In this document: positions 18,612 to 26,778 of the stretch, one piece after another
Layout of the letters: each line of letters begins with the position of its first letter
Position numbering within the stretch: position 1 is the stretch's first letter
DNA from: Lysinibacillus cavernae
GTDB taxonomy: Bacteria > Bacillota > Bacilli > Bacillales_A > Planococcaceae
Reading direction: 5' to 3'
Assembly (NCBI RefSeq): GCF_009724685.1
Contig: NZ_WMEF01000003.1
Span: 372,001 to 436,000 of the forward strand
DNA length: 64,000 bases
Translations under genes and position numbers: made by a program
Notes under the pieces: model-generated
Seen by the model: the letters and a program-made list of their open reading frames with translations, nothing else
What the model was told of the DNA's origin: nothing
The model's database searches: none

Positions 18612-18995
18612 TTATACCCTTTGTACATAATCATCAAATAACCATTGTTCCTTTGCTTGATCAATAATTTCGATAATACTCCCCTGCATATATTTTTTAA
18701 TACGCTTTTTAGGTATATAAAAATAAGCATTGTTCTTAATTAGCCATTCGCTTAATGTTTCACTACCTGCTTGTTGATTTGTTAATATTTTCTTGTGCCT
18801 TAAAACATCAGCCATTTTGTAAAAACCATCTGACAATTCATAAGCCGATACATCAAAATTAAAAATGGGGCTGACAACCTGTCCAACATCAAAAATATGG
18901 ATGGTCTGCTTTGCTTCATCTATAGCTAACTCTACAGTGCTAATTTCATCGAAAAGATTTAAACCTCTATATTCCATTTGATAAATTTTTTCCAT
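18612..18995 (-). CDS. unknown 127-residue protein
   Basis: Unrecognised alpha/beta protein beginning MEKIYQMEYRGLNLFDEIST, with a beta-rich stretch TVELAIDEAKQTIHIFDVGQVV and a C-terminal helix IIEIIDQAKEQWLFDDYVQ. AGGAGA lies nine bases before the ATG at 18995. There are no membrane segments. It is the upstream-most of the three unknown genes, and a terminator separates it from tcdA, so the three may form their own transcript. Confidence 0.7.
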   Translation of the reverse strand: MEKIYQMEYRGLNLFDEISTVELAIDEAKQTIHIFDVGQVVSPIFNFDVSAYELSDGFYKMADVLRHKKILTNQQAGSETLSEWLIKNNAYFYIPKKRIKKYMQGSIIEIIDQAKEQWLFDDYVQRV

Positions 18996-19036
18996 CTGTA
19001 TAAGTCTCCTTTTTTTCACGGTCTAATTGTAACATA

Positions 19037-19079
19037 GAAAAAGTAGCTACCTCTCAAAACAATGAAGGCAGCTACTTCT
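19037..19079 (-). terminator. terminator after tcdA
   Basis: AGTAGCTGCC...GGTAGCTACT stem followed by TTTTTC on the minus strand, about 55 bases past the tcdA stop. Confidence 0.8.
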
Positions 19080-19134
19080 ACGAAAATGATCAATTATGCT
19101 GTTTTTTGAAAATTACCCAAGCCTGTGGAAGGCA

Positions 19135-19896
19135 TTAACCTTGTACGCGCGTAATTTTCACATCTTTTAAAATGGTATTGACTACCCAGCTTGCAGCAAT
19201 TAAACCTGCAACTGACGGAACAAAGGCATTGGAAGAAGGTGGCATTTTTGCTTTACGGATTGCCGCATCAGGTTTACCTACATGCTCTACAACATCTGGT
19301 CGTACAACAATTGGGCTTTCATCTGAAAAGACAACGGTAACACCTTTATGAATTCCTTCCTTACGTAGCTTTGTACGAATGATTTTAGCTAATGGATCTG
19401 TGTGTGTTTTTGATATATCAGCAATTTGGAAGCGAGTAGGGTCCATTTTATTTGCTGCACCCATACTTGAAATTATAGGAATATTACGCTTTAAACATTC
19501 CTTCATAATATGAATTTTATACATCACTGTATCGCTTGCATCAATCACATAATCAATACCTTGTGCGAAAAATTCTTCATACGTTTCTTCCGTGTAAAAC
19601 ATATGCATATCAATGACTTCACAATCTGGATTAATATCTGCAATGCGCTGTTTCATAATTGCTGATTTAGATTTGCCAACTGTAGATAGATAGGCCACTA
19701 ATTGTCTATTCACATTTGTGATATCTACATTATCCTTATCGACTAAAATAATTCGACCGATTCCACTTCTTGCACATGCTTCAGCAGCAAATGAACCAAC
19801 ACCGCCTACACCAAGTACGGCAACTGTTGTATTTTTTAATTTCTCGAGACCCTCTGTTCCTATAGCGAGCTCGTTACGCGAAAATTGATGTAACAT
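19135..19896 (-). CDS. tcdA: tRNA threonylcarbamoyladenosine dehydratase (CsdL/YrvM)
   Basis: E1-like (ThiF/MoeB superfamily) enzyme of 253 residues that uses ATP to cyclise t6A to ct6A at position 37 of ANN-decoding tRNAs. The nucleotide-binding loop is VAVLGVGGVGSFAAEACARSGIGRIILVDKDNVDITNVNRQ. Further motifs are IDASDTVMYKIHIMKEC, SSMGAANKMDPTRFQIADISKTHTDPLAK and the C-terminal NAFVPSVAGLIAASWVVN. GGAGAG places the start at the ATG at 19896. The family sits between rarA and aspS in Bacillus, as here, except that the amino-sugar block is inserted on the aspS side. Confidence 0.94.
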   Translation of the reverse strand: MLHQFSRNELAIGTEGLEKLKNTTVAVLGVGGVGSFAAEACARSGIGRIILVDKDNVDITNVNRQLVAYLSTVGKSKSAIMKQRIADINPDCEVIDMHMFYTEETYEEFFAQGIDYVIDASDTVMYKIHIMKECLKRNIPIISSMGAANKMDPTRFQIADISKTHTDPLAKIIRTKLRKEGIHKGVTVVFSDESPIVVRPDVVEHVGKPDAAIRKAKMPPSSNAFVPSVAGLIAASWVVNTILKDVKITRVQG

Positions 19897-20040
19897 CCTG
19901 ACACTCTCCATCTATGAAATTTTATTAGTAAACCTAGTTATATACTAAGATAAATTCAAACACTATCTTACATTTTATCATGGTATTCTTCAAGATAAAA
20001 TTATAAAGAAAAAAATAAAGGATGCCTACTCGAAACCATA

Positions 20041-20073
20041 AAAAAGAGCAATTGAATCGTTTTCAATTGCTCC
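20041..20073 (-). terminator. terminator of the PTS/amino-sugar operon
   Basis: GAGCAATTGAA...TTCAATTGCTC stem followed by TTTTTT on the minus strand, directly past the kinase stop codon. Confidence 0.88.
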
Positions 20074-20081
20074 GCGCTTCA

Positions 20082-21050
20082 TTACCTATAATGATTGTGA
20101 AAAATTTCTACAAAACAACCTTTAAGCTGTACATTTATTTGTTGAAAGGCCGCAATAACCGCCCCTCCAATTGGCGGTAAAACAGGCGTCGTAAATCGGA
20201 ATCGTAATGTCTCCTCCAGAGCCATAGCCTGAAGCCTTGGTACAAAATAGGTTTCATTGGTAAAAACACCACCTACTAAGACAACAGGCACTTCTTCTTT
20301 CCCCCAATTCATACTCGAGTAGCATGCTTTAATTGCCTTAAAATAGTTTTTACAAGCATCCTCAATGATTCGTTTCGCTACGATATCCCCTTTGTCAGCT
20401 GCTTCAAAAATATATGTACTCAGTGGGGCGATCACTGTACGTGGATGCTCTTCACCATAAATACATGCTATTAATTTCGGTACATTTTCCACAGCAAAAT
20501 GCTGCAGCACTACTTCTGTTAATCTAGTTGGAATTGCTCTTCCATCATAGCTTTGGAATACGGCCTTTAGTAGCTGAACACCCAAATCATAACCACCCCC
20601 TTCATCATCAAAGAGATAGCCCCAGCCACCTACTCGATGACAGCCTTGCTGAAGATCGTAACCCATCGTAATGGCACCAGTTCCAGCAATTTGGACAATA
20701 CCCTCCTTTCCAAGGGTACCAGCATAAAGAGCAATCAACGCATCATTGTCCACCTTAATTGTCGCTGTGCTATCAACATATTGCCGTAAAATAGCTTCAA
20801 CAACCTCCCCTGCTTGAAGCTCCTGAACTCCTGCCATACCAGCAAAACAGCTAACAACTTCTGCAACTACTTGTGGATTTTGCTGTTGTAGATTTTGCAT
20901 GATTGAATGGATAGTCGCCTCAAAATATTGTCTATCCATTGCTGTTGGGTTGCTTCGTGTCGTTGCTACTTGAGCATAGATGTTGCCTTTATTGTCACAA
21001 ATAACGGCTGTCGTTTTTGTGCCTCCGCCATCAATCGCTAAAACATACAT
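20082..21050 (-). CDS. BadF/NagK-type amino-sugar kinase (GlcNAc/MurNAc kinase)
   Basis: ROK-like/ASKHA kinase of the BadF/BcrA family, 322 residues, resembling N-acetylglucosamine kinase and MurK. The phosphate-1 loop is AIDGGGTKTTAVICD. DNDALIALYAGTLGKEGIVQIAGTGAITMGY carries the catalytic Asp and the phosphate-2 loop. GGWGYLFDDEGGGYDLG and VVLVGGVFTNE complete the nucleotide-binding motifs. It would phosphorylate the free GlcNAc or MurNAc released by the neighbouring hydrolase. It is the last gene of the five-gene PTS operon and is followed by a strong terminator. The preferred sugar is inferred from the neighbours. Confidence 0.85.
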   Translation of the reverse strand: MYVLAIDGGGTKTTAVICDNKGNIYAQVATTRSNPTAMDRQYFEATIHSIMQNLQQQNPQVVAEVVSCFAGMAGVQELQAGEVVEAILRQYVDSTATIKVDNDALIALYAGTLGKEGIVQIAGTGAITMGYDLQQGCHRVGGWGYLFDDEGGGYDLGVQLLKAVFQSYDGRAIPTRLTEVVLQHFAVENVPKLIACIYGEEHPRTVIAPLSTYIFEAADKGDIVAKRIIEDACKNYFKAIKACYSSMNWGKEEVPVVLVGGVFTNETYFVPRLQAMALEETLRFRFTTPVLPPIGGAVIAAFQQINVQLKGCFVEIFHNHYR

Positions 21051-21117
21051 AACATCGTTCCCTTCCCCAAAAAGAAAGAAAAAGAGATTGATGGTTCAAT
21101 CCCTTCCTCTTCCATCT

Positions 21118-22200
21118 TTATTTCGTAAAACCAAAAGATGCCCATGGTTGAATGTGAGCTAATAAAAATTGTTCTTCCTCGACAACACTAGCGACAACGT
21201 TACTAGATCCAGCATTCGGTATTTCCTTTAGAATAATTTGTAGCTCACCCTTATAACGAACATCCAGATTATTATCGATTGTGACATCACCTTTTTTTAA
21301 TGGACGTGTATCATGTACAGGAAAATCTCCATTTTTATATTTAACACGAGATTGTGTACTACGAATCACGTATTCAGAAACATCACCTCGATTAAAATGT
21401 GGCTCCTTTAAAAGAATTGTCTCCTCTAAAATACTAGTGTCTGCGGATTGAACAACCTTTAACTCAAGCATATTGCGATTTAATTGACCTAACGCACGAA
21501 TCTCTTCTTCAGAAGCATACATATTGCCAATAATACAATCATCAATAAGCCCTGTATGCCAAAAATCTTTCGCCTGTACAGTAATTGGCAAATGCCGATG
21601 TTCCTCTAATGTCGGTAAACCGTACTCCGTTTGCTCCCAAGGCCCAAATTTACCATGCAGTGAGGAGATCATCGCTGCAGTACGAATGTTGTGTGCTTTA
21701 AAGTGTTGTGATGTCTGTAAAAAGTGCTGACGAGATAACCCCGTGAAGCGCCTTGGATAAAAATTATGACATCCAATAATGTTCTCTTTATTGGGCTGGT
21801 AAGATAAAATATTGTCTACATACTTTGTACCATTACTAATATTTAATTCTATTTTTAGATCACTTGCATCAAGTGACATCGCCGCTTCTTCCTGTCCTGA
21901 AAATCCCATATCTAAACGTAAGGCAGCCAAATGATACTGCTCTTTCAAGTACCCAATATCTCTATAGGTTAAATTCAATTCTTGAAAGACTGCTGGCGCG
22001 ATATCCGCTGAAATATCAAAGCCGAGCTGCTGTGCAAATTGATTAATCTGCTGTAATTTTTGGCGTTCCTCATCCTGTTTTAATGACATCAGACATGTGA
22101 AAATACGATCAAAGCCATTGTCATGCGCAAACTGTACATAGCGCTTCATTTCGTCTAGTGAACTATGCTGTGGATATAGCGAAATACCTAATCTTCTCAC
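21118..22200 (-). CDS. DUF871 / MupG-like 6-phospho-amino-sugar glycosidase
   Basis: DUF871 family protein of 360 residues: an N-terminal TIM barrel (RRLGISLYPQHSSLDEMKRYV, FDISADIAPAVFQELN, LAALRLDMGFSG, NFYPRRFTGLS, AAMISSLHGKFGPWEQTEYGLPTLEEHRHLP) and a C-terminal cyclophilin-like beta domain. S. aureus MupG in this family is a 6-phospho-N-acetylmuramidase that splits MurNAc-6P-GlcNAc. Here it follows a lactose/chitobiose-type PTS and precedes an amino-sugar kinase, so it probably cleaves the imported phospho-disaccharide. The start is GTG after GGAGG. Whether the substrate is a muropeptide disaccharide or chitobiose is open. Confidence 0.83.
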   Translation of the reverse strand: MRRLGISLYPQHSSLDEMKRYVQFAHDNGFDRIFTCLMSLKQDEERQKLQQINQFAQQLGFDISADIAPAVFQELNLTYRDIGYLKEQYHLAALRLDMGFSGQEEAAMSLDASDLKIELNISNGTKYVDNILSYQPNKENIIGCHNFYPRRFTGLSRQHFLQTSQHFKAHNIRTAAMISSLHGKFGPWEQTEYGLPTLEEHRHLPITVQAKDFWHTGLIDDCIIGNMYASEEEIRALGQLNRNMLELKVVQSADTSILEETILLKEPHFNRGDVSEYVIRSTQSRVKYKNGDFPVHDTRPLKKGDVTIDNNLDVRYKGELQIILKEIPNAGSSNVVASVVEEEQFLLAHIQPWASFGFTK

Positions 22201-22224
22201 TTCAAACCTCCATTTAGTAAACTC

Positions 22225-23553
22225 TTATACTTCTACTTTTTGCCCTTTTGATTCGACATCAGCCGATTCTTCACTCTGTGCCGCTAAAGCAGCTTTTTGT
22301 TCATTCTGCTTCGCCATACGGTTTGCCATAGAAATAAATGGAAGATAAATACAAACAGCGATAACAATTAAGACAATACTCAAGACAGCACCACGCCAAG
22401 ATTGAGTTGCTAAAAATCCGTTAATAATCGGTGGTGTTGTCCATGGTGGTGCAACTGTAGCAGCTGGCACCCACCCCCACTTCGTTGCAAAGAAAGCAAT
22501 TGTTACATTAATCATTGGCGTTAAAATAAATGGAACGAATAAAACTGGGTTTAAGACAATCGGTAAACCAAAAAGTAATGGTTCATTAATATTGAAAATA
22601 CCAGGTGCTGCTGATAATTTCCCAACTGTATTATATTGCTTATTCTTTCTAGCAAATATGAAAATAGCAATAATAAGTGCTATTGTCGTACCAGACCCAC
22701 CCATATTAATAAAAGCGTCGAAGAATGGTTTATTTACGATATAAGGTGCTACTTTACCCGCAGAAATGGCTGCAACGTTTTCGTTAATAGCTGGTAAATT
22801 TATTGTTTGCATAAATGGTTCGATGATATTTGCTCCATGAACGCCCAGTGTCCATAAAAACGTAGGAATGAATGCTAAAATTAATGCCGCAAGCCATGTA
22901 TTTGTTAGACCCATAAATGGCTCTTGAATAGCCGTATAGAATGAACCAATAATATCTGGTATATCGAAGCCTGCCGAAATAATTGTACGAACAAGAGCAA
23001 ATAATCCAATGGTAATAATGGCAGGTAGTAACGCTGCAAAAGATTTTGAAACAGCTGGTGGTACACCATTTGGCATTTTAATTAATAGCTTTGGATTGCC
23101 AGATAAACGAGAAAACAGTTCTGCGGAAATTAAAGCAGTAATGAGGGCAACAAATATTCCTCCTGTACCTGTCGTTAATCCCGTTAACCCACCTTCACCA
23201 AACGTACCAAATGTCATATAACTCGCAAGCCCTATTACTCCACCAGATAATGCATCCTTGTCATAACTTTTCGTCAAATGATAGGCAACCGTAAAGGCTA
23301 ATAATAATGAGATGATTCCAAATGTCGCGCCCCAAACATTACCACCAAATTGTGTCCATGTCTCATGCTTCCAAATGGCATCGAGTGCATTTTGATAAAA
23401 TTCGATTGGCAAATTGTTAATAAGTACAGCAAGTGATCCAACAATCGTCAAAGGCATGATCGTAATAAATCCATCACGAATGGCAACTAAATGACGCTGA
23501 TTTCCAACTCTTGCAGCAACCGGTACAAATTTTTCTTCTAAAAAACGGAACAT
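22225..23553 (-). CDS. PTS EIIC, lactose/cellobiose/chitobiose family
   Basis: Membrane permease subunit (442 residues, about ten membrane segments) of a lactose-family sugar PTS. It begins FRFLEEKFVPVAARVGNQRHLVAIRDGFITIMPLTIVGS, typical of CelB/ChbC. It contains TLGVHGANIIEPFMQTINLPAINENV and the NINEPLLFGLPIVLNPVLFVPFILTP signature with the substrate-binding Glu of NEP. The C-terminal tail is charged. It transports the sugar while phosphate passes from the adjacent IIA and IIB subunits. Gene order IIB-IIA-IIC and the amino-sugar neighbours suggest an N-acetylated disaccharide. Confidence 0.92.
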   Translation of the reverse strand: MFRFLEEKFVPVAARVGNQRHLVAIRDGFITIMPLTIVGSLAVLINNLPIEFYQNALDAIWKHETWTQFGGNVWGATFGIISLLLAFTVAYHLTKSYDKDALSGGVIGLASYMTFGTFGEGGLTGLTTGTGGIFVALITALISAELFSRLSGNPKLLIKMPNGVPPAVSKSFAALLPAIITIGLFALVRTIISAGFDIPDIIGSFYTAIQEPFMGLTNTWLAALILAFIPTFLWTLGVHGANIIEPFMQTINLPAINENVAAISAGKVAPYIVNKPFFDAFINMGGSGTTIALIIAIFIFARKNKQYNTVGKLSAAPGIFNINEPLLFGLPIVLNPVLFVPFILTPMINVTIAFFATKWGWVPAATVAPPWTTPPIINGFLATQSWRGAVLSIVLIVIAVCIYLPFISMANRMAKQNEQKAALAAQSEESADVESKGQKVEV

Positions 23554-23599
23554 TCACATACACTCCCTTTGCTTTTTATTGTGACATCAAAATTTGATG

Positions 23600-23920
23600 T
23601 TACTCCCCTTTGATTCGTTCATATAACTCAATCATTTCTTGCGCTAAATCGCGAAATGTAATAGCGTTCATTAAATGATCCTGTGCATGAATTAATAACA
23701 TCGAAACCTCTACTTTTTCTCCCCTTGCTTCTTGTGACAGTAACCCCGTTTGAGAATGATGTGCTTCAATTAATGACTCATTTGCTAAATTGATTTTTTC
23801 CCTAGCTTCTTCAATCTGCCCCTTTTTTGCTAACTGAATGGCTTCCATACACTCACTTTTTGTATTGCCACTATGCACAATAAGACCCATAATGGATTCC
23901 ATTAATGCTGTTTCACCCAT
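23600..23920 (-). CDS. PTS EIIA, lactose/cellobiose family
   Basis: Cytoplasmic phosphotransfer subunit of 106 residues and helical. The phospho-accepting histidine is in LIEAHHSQTGLL and the second conserved element is LLIHAQDHLMNAITFRDLAQEMIELY. It receives phosphate from HPr and passes it to IIB. The ATG at 23920 is preferred, with GAGGG nine bases upstream and beginning just after the IIB stop; a TTG start 24 bases upstream would overlap IIB. Confidence 0.92.
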   Translation of the reverse strand: MGETALMESIMGLIVHSGNTKSECMEAIQLAKKGQIEEAREKINLANESLIEAHHSQTGLLSQEARGEKVEVSMLLIHAQDHLMNAITFRDLAQEMIELYERIKGE

Positions 23921-23936
23921 TCCCCTTGACCCTCTT

Positions 23937-24248
23937 TCATCCAATTAATTGTAGTGCTTGCTTCAGAACATTCTCCCCATTCATCATGCCGTAATCCGCC
24001 ATATTAATGACATCGATTGGAAAGCCTCTATCCTTGTATTTTTTTTCAAATGACCCCTTTAAATAGCGAACCTGAGGCCCTAATAAAAGCACATCAGCTT
24101 TCTTAGTAGCTAATACTTTTTCAACCTCGCCTTCTGCAATGGCATAAATATCTGCTTCAATATTTTGCTCTTGGGCAGCTTTTTGCATCTTTGATACTAA
24201 TAAACTAGTACTCATACCTGCTACACACACTAACATGATGTTTTTCAT
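23937..24248 (-). CDS. PTS EIIB, lactose/cellobiose family
   Basis: Phosphotransfer subunit of 103 residues. The active cysteine is in IMLVCVAGMSTSLLVSKMQ near the start, and further conserved stretches are IYAIAEGEVEKVL and VLLLGPQVRYLKGSFEKKYKD. It transfers phosphate from IIA to the sugar during uptake through IIC. The ATG follows AAAGGAGGAG. It is the first gene of the operon, downstream of a promoter that contains a palindromic operator and a cre-like site. Confidence 0.92.
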   Translation of the reverse strand: MKNIMLVCVAGMSTSLLVSKMQKAAQEQNIEADIYAIAEGEVEKVLATKKADVLLLGPQVRYLKGSFEKKYKDRGFPIDVINMADYGMMNGENVLKQALQLIG

Positions 24249-24279
24249 ATAAAACACTCCTCCTTTGTTTTCTCAACAG

Positions 24280-24293
24280 TGTAATCGCTTACT
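24280..24293. promoter_or_regulatory. candidate CcpA cre site upstream of the PTS operon
   Basis: TGTAATCGCTTACT matches the consensus TGWNANCGNTNWCA at all positions except the last base. It lies between the proposed -10 and the IIB start, a position where CcpA would repress. Confidence 0.4.
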
Positions 24294-24300
24294 TATTTTG

Positions 24301-24329
24301 AGAATAGCACCTATTGGTATATACCACAA
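24301..24329 (-). promoter_or_regulatory. promoter of the PTS operon
   Basis: -35 TTGTGG (24324-24329), 17-bp spacer and -10 TATTCT (24301-24306) on the minus strand. The -35 and spacer contain the GGTATATACC palindrome, a repressible arrangement. Confidence 0.55.
24315..24326. promoter_or_regulatory. GntR/NagR-type operator in the PTS promoter
   Basis: Perfect 12-bp palindrome TGGTATATACCA. It resembles dre sites bound by NagR (YvoA)-type GntR/UTRA repressors. A related GGTATAG-N4-CTATACC lies upstream of nagA, and the GntR gene is in that operon. Confidence 0.7.
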
Positions 24330-24475
24330 TACAATTTTTACATTAATTTTCTATAGATATAAGTATTTACAAAATTGGGCTATTACTGTTTTATAGCAAA
24401 ATAGACAATTCCGCCTAACTGGTATAGTCCAGAAAAAAATCCAAAAATTTTTTAAATTTTCCAACCATTCGAGTC

Positions 24476-25651
24476 CTAAAAATACTCATAAAATGCTGGT
24501 TTTTCAGTAGGTAATGCCCATTGCCAATGTTGAATAATCTTTTCCTCCATAGGTTGATTAGCATAGACGACAGCCTCTTTTACGGAAAGATAGCCTACCA
24601 TCATTGCTGAAAAAAGATTAATTGGTAGTGTTAACATATGCATGTCAGAGACCGAATTTGTCTCAATTATTGATACATGACCATTTTTATTTATTTGATA
24701 GACATGCTCATTCCAATGACAAAACTGATCTTCAATACGAATAAATATCGTTTCATGAATAGTCCTCCATGGATATTGCTGCATGAATGCATAAACGTCT
24801 ACCACTCTAACCATCACATCCTGAACAACTTCCTTTTTAAATTGTGGCTCTTTGAAATAAAAGCCGAATGGATAATGATTGGTAGTAACGCCTGTAATGC
24901 TACTGACACTTGCCGCATGAGACGTAATATAACGCCATATCGCTTGTTCAGCTAAGTGATTAGCTACAATAAAATCTTGAATTTCAAACGTACCATGCTG
25001 TATCGTATATCGAATATAGCCCTCTACGTTATCCTCTTTAAAGTAGGCTGCAAAATGACTATCAGGGCTCCTTCTCTCAATTCTCTTCCACCAAGCATCA
25101 TCACGTACCATGCCACCATTATTAACGACGGCCATTGCATTATGAAAATCCTTAATCACTTTAAAAAGCTCGGGATCAATCCATTCGAAGCTCATTCTTT
25201 TAACATCATCCAGTTGTTTCCCTAAAGACGGAAATAGCGCTTGTGGAATCGTATAATGTAGCTTCTCAAAAAATAATTCCCACCCAAAATGCCGATAGAA
25301 GGACACAGAAAAGGGTGCTAAAACAGAGATGGTTTGCCCATTGTCACGCATTTGTTGAAGTGCATCTGTCATTAGCCTTTTGATAATACCCTGTTGCCGA
25401 TACTCAGGATATGTAGCAACAAAACCTATTCCTCCCATTTTGTAATGAACACCGTGTACGGCCATATTAAGCGGTAATATTAAAAGCTGACCAACAAGTT
25501 TTTTAAGATCATAGGCACCTAGCGTTGTACTTTGCTCAATCCAATAATGAAAATCCTCTCGACGAGCTCCTGTGTATTTATTTGGGAAACAATAATCCCT
25601 TAATTGATGAACCTGCCAATAATCATTTGGCGAGACGATGTTAATGTTCAT
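24476..25651 (-). CDS. Eis-like GNAT N-acetyltransferase
   Basis: A 391-residue acetyltransferase with the Eis layout: an N-terminal GNAT domain (GIGFVATYPEYRQQGIIKRLMTDAL is the acetyl-CoA loop; SVLAPFSVSFYRHFGWELFFEKLHY follows), a second GNAT-like middle domain, and a C-terminal SCP2-like domain. Eis relatives acetylate amines, including aminoglycosides and polyamines; the substrate here is unknown. GAGGTGA precedes the ATG. It lies between the two amino-sugar operons on the same strand, behind a stem-loop. Whether it takes part in amino-sugar metabolism or is only a passenger cannot be told. Confidence 0.85.
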   Translation of the reverse strand: MNINIVSPNDYWQVHQLRDYCFPNKYTGARREDFHYWIEQSTTLGAYDLKKLVGQLLILPLNMAVHGVHYKMGGIGFVATYPEYRQQGIIKRLMTDALQQMRDNGQTISVLAPFSVSFYRHFGWELFFEKLHYTIPQALFPSLGKQLDDVKRMSFEWIDPELFKVIKDFHNAMAVVNNGGMVRDDAWWKRIERRSPDSHFAAYFKEDNVEGYIRYTIQHGTFEIQDFIVANHLAEQAIWRYITSHAASVSSITGVTTNHYPFGFYFKEPQFKKEVVQDVMVRVVDVYAFMQQYPWRTIHETIFIRIEDQFCHWNEHVYQINKNGHVSIIETNSVSDMHMLTLPINLFSAMMVGYLSVKEAVVYANQPMEEKIIQHWQWALPTEKPAFYEYF

Positions 25652-25718
25652 GTAATCACCTCTATTAAATCAGAATAGTCAGATATTTATTTTACCAATA
25701 TGCTTTTTAATGGGTATC

Positions 25719-25755
25719 ATTCTTGCAGTGGTATGAAAACAACCACTGCAAGAAT
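25719..25755 (-). terminator. 14-bp perfect stem-loop after the HPr gene
   Basis: ATTCTTGCAGTGGT and its exact complement, with a nine-base loop, lie just past the HPr stop. There is no U-run on either side, so it could end or stabilise transcripts rather than be a standard terminator. Confidence 0.5.
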
Positions 25756-25766
25756 CTATTTCCCTC

Positions 25767-26036
25767 TTAACATTCTTCTCCTATTTCTTTAGACACCATG
25801 ACTTCTGTTACTGTTTGAAATACTTTTTCAACATCGGGTCCAGTTGCTGAAATTTCTACTAGGCTACCTGGTGGTACTCCCAGTGACATGACACCCATAA
25901 TGGACTTTAAATTAACATACTTTTCATTGTATATTAATTCAATATCACTTTCGAACGGTGTAACTGCGGTTACGAGTAACGCAGCAGGTCTTGCATGTAT
26001 GCCTTCAGGTGAAGTAATTTTATACATTTTCTTCAT
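25767..26036 (-). CDS. HPr-family phosphocarrier protein
   Basis: HPr of 89 residues. The phospho-accepting His14 is in GIHARPAALLV, and the regulatory serine at 45, in LKSIMGVMSLGVPPGS, keeps the usual 31-residue spacing. Both PEP-dependent phosphotransfer and HPr kinase regulation are thus possible. It lies in the nagA-gntR-SIS operon without ptsI, so either this is a dedicated copy or the general HPr gene has moved here. GGAGG precedes the ATG. Confidence 0.92.
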   Translation of the reverse strand: MKKMYKITSPEGIHARPAALLVTAVTPFESDIELIYNEKYVNLKSIMGVMSLGVPPGSLVEISATGPDVEKVFQTVTEVMVSKEIGEEC

Positions 26037-26054
26037 TCACAATGCCTCCATTTT

Positions 26055-26774
26055 TCATGTAAAATCTATCCGATGTTGATATTTGGCAATCATAGCCTCA
26101 TTATGCGACCAATCTGAATCAACATTATTACTTACAAAAATGGGTATCTCTTTTGACGTCTTTGCTATTGCTTCAATGATTTCACTGAATAAAGCATTTA
26201 ATAGCAGTGAACCTATAACAGTTGATGCTGGCGCATACTGCATTTCATGTATATGCAGAACACCATCACCAATAGGTATATGAGTATTGATCACGAAATC
26301 TACCACTTCTTCTAGCCGTAGCCCACTGTGATGGCGTGTAGCCTGTTCCCTATAGACAAGCGATTGGAGGGATACAACGAATACCCCAGCATCCTTAGCT
26401 AATAAAGCTGCGTCAATAGGTGCTGCATTTCTCCCTGAAGTTGAAATCACAATGCAAATGTCATTTTCATGAAAGTCAAACTGTTCCTTATGTTGGTAAA
26501 TAATAGTTGGATCCTTCTCGTTAATAGAGGAGGCTAAAGCTCCAGCATGTAATGCTAGAGGTTCAATAAAGATAGGACGTACAGGTACCAAACCTCCAGC
26601 ACGATAAAACGCCTCCTGTGCTAATAGCTGAGAATGACCGCAACCAAATAATTGGATGATACCCCCTCTCTGAAGGCGTTGCACAATGATTTGCGCCGCT
26701 TCATTTATTCGCGCAGTCTCCTGTTCCTTCACAACCTGGATTAACTTTTCGATTTCAGAAAAATATGCATGCAT
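26055..26774 (-). CDS. SIS-domain phosphosugar-binding protein (UPF0309 type)
   Basis: A 239-residue SIS-domain protein of the UPF0309 family. Phosphosugar-binding elements are IIQLFGCGHSQLLAQEAFYRAGGL and ICIVISTSGRNAAPIDAALLAKDAGVFVVSL. A C-terminal RHHSGLRLEEVVDFVINTHIPIGDG is typical. SIS proteins include MurQ etherases and NagB-II/AgaS-type deaminases. This one is shorter than either, and the family has no settled function that I know. Its place between gntR/nagA and HPr makes GlcN-6P deamination or MurNAc-6P processing plausible, but that is inference. AAAAAGGTGA precedes the ATG. Confidence 0.82.
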   Translation of the reverse strand: MHAYFSEIEKLIQVVKEQETARINEAAQIIVQRLQRGGIIQLFGCGHSQLLAQEAFYRAGGLVPVRPIFIEPLALHAGALASSINEKDPTIIYQHKEQFDFHENDICIVISTSGRNAAPIDAALLAKDAGVFVVSLQSLVYREQATRHHSGLRLEEVVDFVINTHIPIGDGVLHIHEMQYAPASTVIGSLLLNALFSEIIEAIAKTSKEIPIFVSNNVDSDWSHNEAMIAKYQHRIDFT

Positions 26775-26778
26775 AAAA

